A stretch of DNA of 5,428 bases from Spirochaeta sp. Its GTDB lineage: Bacteria > Spirochaetota > Spirochaetia > DSM-2461. The stretch lies in NCBI GenBank assembly GCA_030592625.1, contig JAUVIY010000192.1:1-5428 (forward strand), read 5' to 3'. The notes under the pieces are model-generated. The model ran no database searches. It was given only the letters and a program-made list of their open reading frames with translations, and had not been told where the DNA came from. How positions within the stretch are numbered: the first letter of the stretch is position 1; the number at the start of each line of letters is the position of its first letter. Shown here piece after piece: positions 5,217 to 5,428 of this stretch. The position numbers and the translations under genes were made by a program.

Positions 5217-5428
5217 TTTTCCCTCCATGACTCCTGAGAGCTTGCGGTGAAGCACCCTTGGCCCTAGCGGTGACTTCGTCATCCGACGGGCCTGCGGGCA
5301 CTTCCCTCCAACTCTCAGGAGTCATGAATATCTCTTACAGCTTGCGGTGCTTGCGGCATCCGACAAGCCCTCCGGCACTATTCTCCTGCTCTCTGAAATC
5401 ACTAAAATCTCTGTTGGCTATCGGTGAC
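5217..5428. repeat. Gene-free tail with imperfect 77-bp tandem repeats
   Basis: No gene is visible after the stop codon at 5214-5216. Two 70-base blocks, 5280-5349 and 5357-5426, align without gaps at 48 of 70 positions (hand count) and are 77 bases apart. Each begins CATCCGAC and ends CGGTG, and is preceded by GCGGTG plus seven bases. A partial earlier copy ends with GCGGTG at 5267-5272. The last bases, CGGTGAC (5422-5428), look like the start of the next junction, so the array should continue to the right. This is probably an interspersed or tandem extragenic repeat family; whether it has a function is unknown. Confidence 0.7.
5226..5326. repeat. Long hairpin with 15-bp perfect arms after the 520-residue gene
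   Basis: CATGACTCCTGAGAG (5226-5240) is exactly complementary to CTCTCAGGAGTCATG (5312-5326). The 71 bases between can pair further: GAAGCACCC near 5250 with GGGCACTTC near 5300, GGCCC (5260-5264) with GGGCC (5288-5292), and CGGTGA with TCATCCG around the loop CTTCG (5274-5278). On the plus strand no T-tract follows, so this is not a standard terminator, though it may protect the 3' end of the upstream message. It overlaps the first unit of the 77-bp repeats. Confidence 0.65.

Noticed and set aside
5095..5325. A 76-codon minus-strand frame across the repeat array and the end of the 520-residue gene
   Set aside because: It begins in the arm of the palindrome and reads through repeat sequence into the antisense strand of a real gene; no ribosome binding site.
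5217..5428. Integron attC sites or a CRISPR array
   Set aside because: The units are 70 of 77 bases repeat-like with no unique spacers of CRISPR size and only 69% identity. CCAAC and GTTGG occur but not in the paired attC arrangement, and no cassette genes lie between the units.

Overview
The window looks like a piece of a free-living spirochaete chromosome (Spirochaetota) of moderate G+C content. The reasons are the two lipoprotein signal peptides with relaxed, spirochaete-style lipoboxes and the 520-residue protein at the right end, which I recall, without being able to check, as a spirochaete-restricted DUF family (probably DUF5312). Genus and species cannot be read from the sequence alone.

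Left part (1-551): the start of a leftward lipoprotein gene that leaves the window at base 1, with its own promoter and a strong ribosome binding site. Behind it lies a gene-free stretch of about 450 bases. This holds a 125-bp element bounded by perfect 22-bp inverted repeats (179-303) and, next to the following gene, a clear intrinsic terminator (497-527).

Middle part (552-3070): two leftward genes. The upstream one (1761-2984) encodes a lipoprotein resembling a divergent ABC-type sugar-binding protein. 108 bases further on is a complete MalK/UgpC/MsmK-type sugar-import ATPase (552-1652) with its own promoter-like sequence and terminator. No permease genes lie between or beside them, so the ATPase probably serves permeases encoded elsewhere. 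A short divergent control region (2985-3070) separates this pair from the rightward genes.

Right part (3071-5428): two rightward genes of unknown function, a 166-residue mostly helical cytoplasmic protein and the 520-residue protein with a Gly/Phe-rich N-terminus followed by a strongly basic segment. After them comes a gene-free tail of imperfect 77-bp tandem repeats with stem-loops, which appears to continue beyond the window.

The points most worth a second look are the TIR-bounded element, the 77-bp repeat array with a compensated base pair in its stem-loop, and two genes whose promoter-like sequences place the transcription start on the A of the start codon (possible leaderless mRNAs). 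I do not see a complete new multi-gene system.
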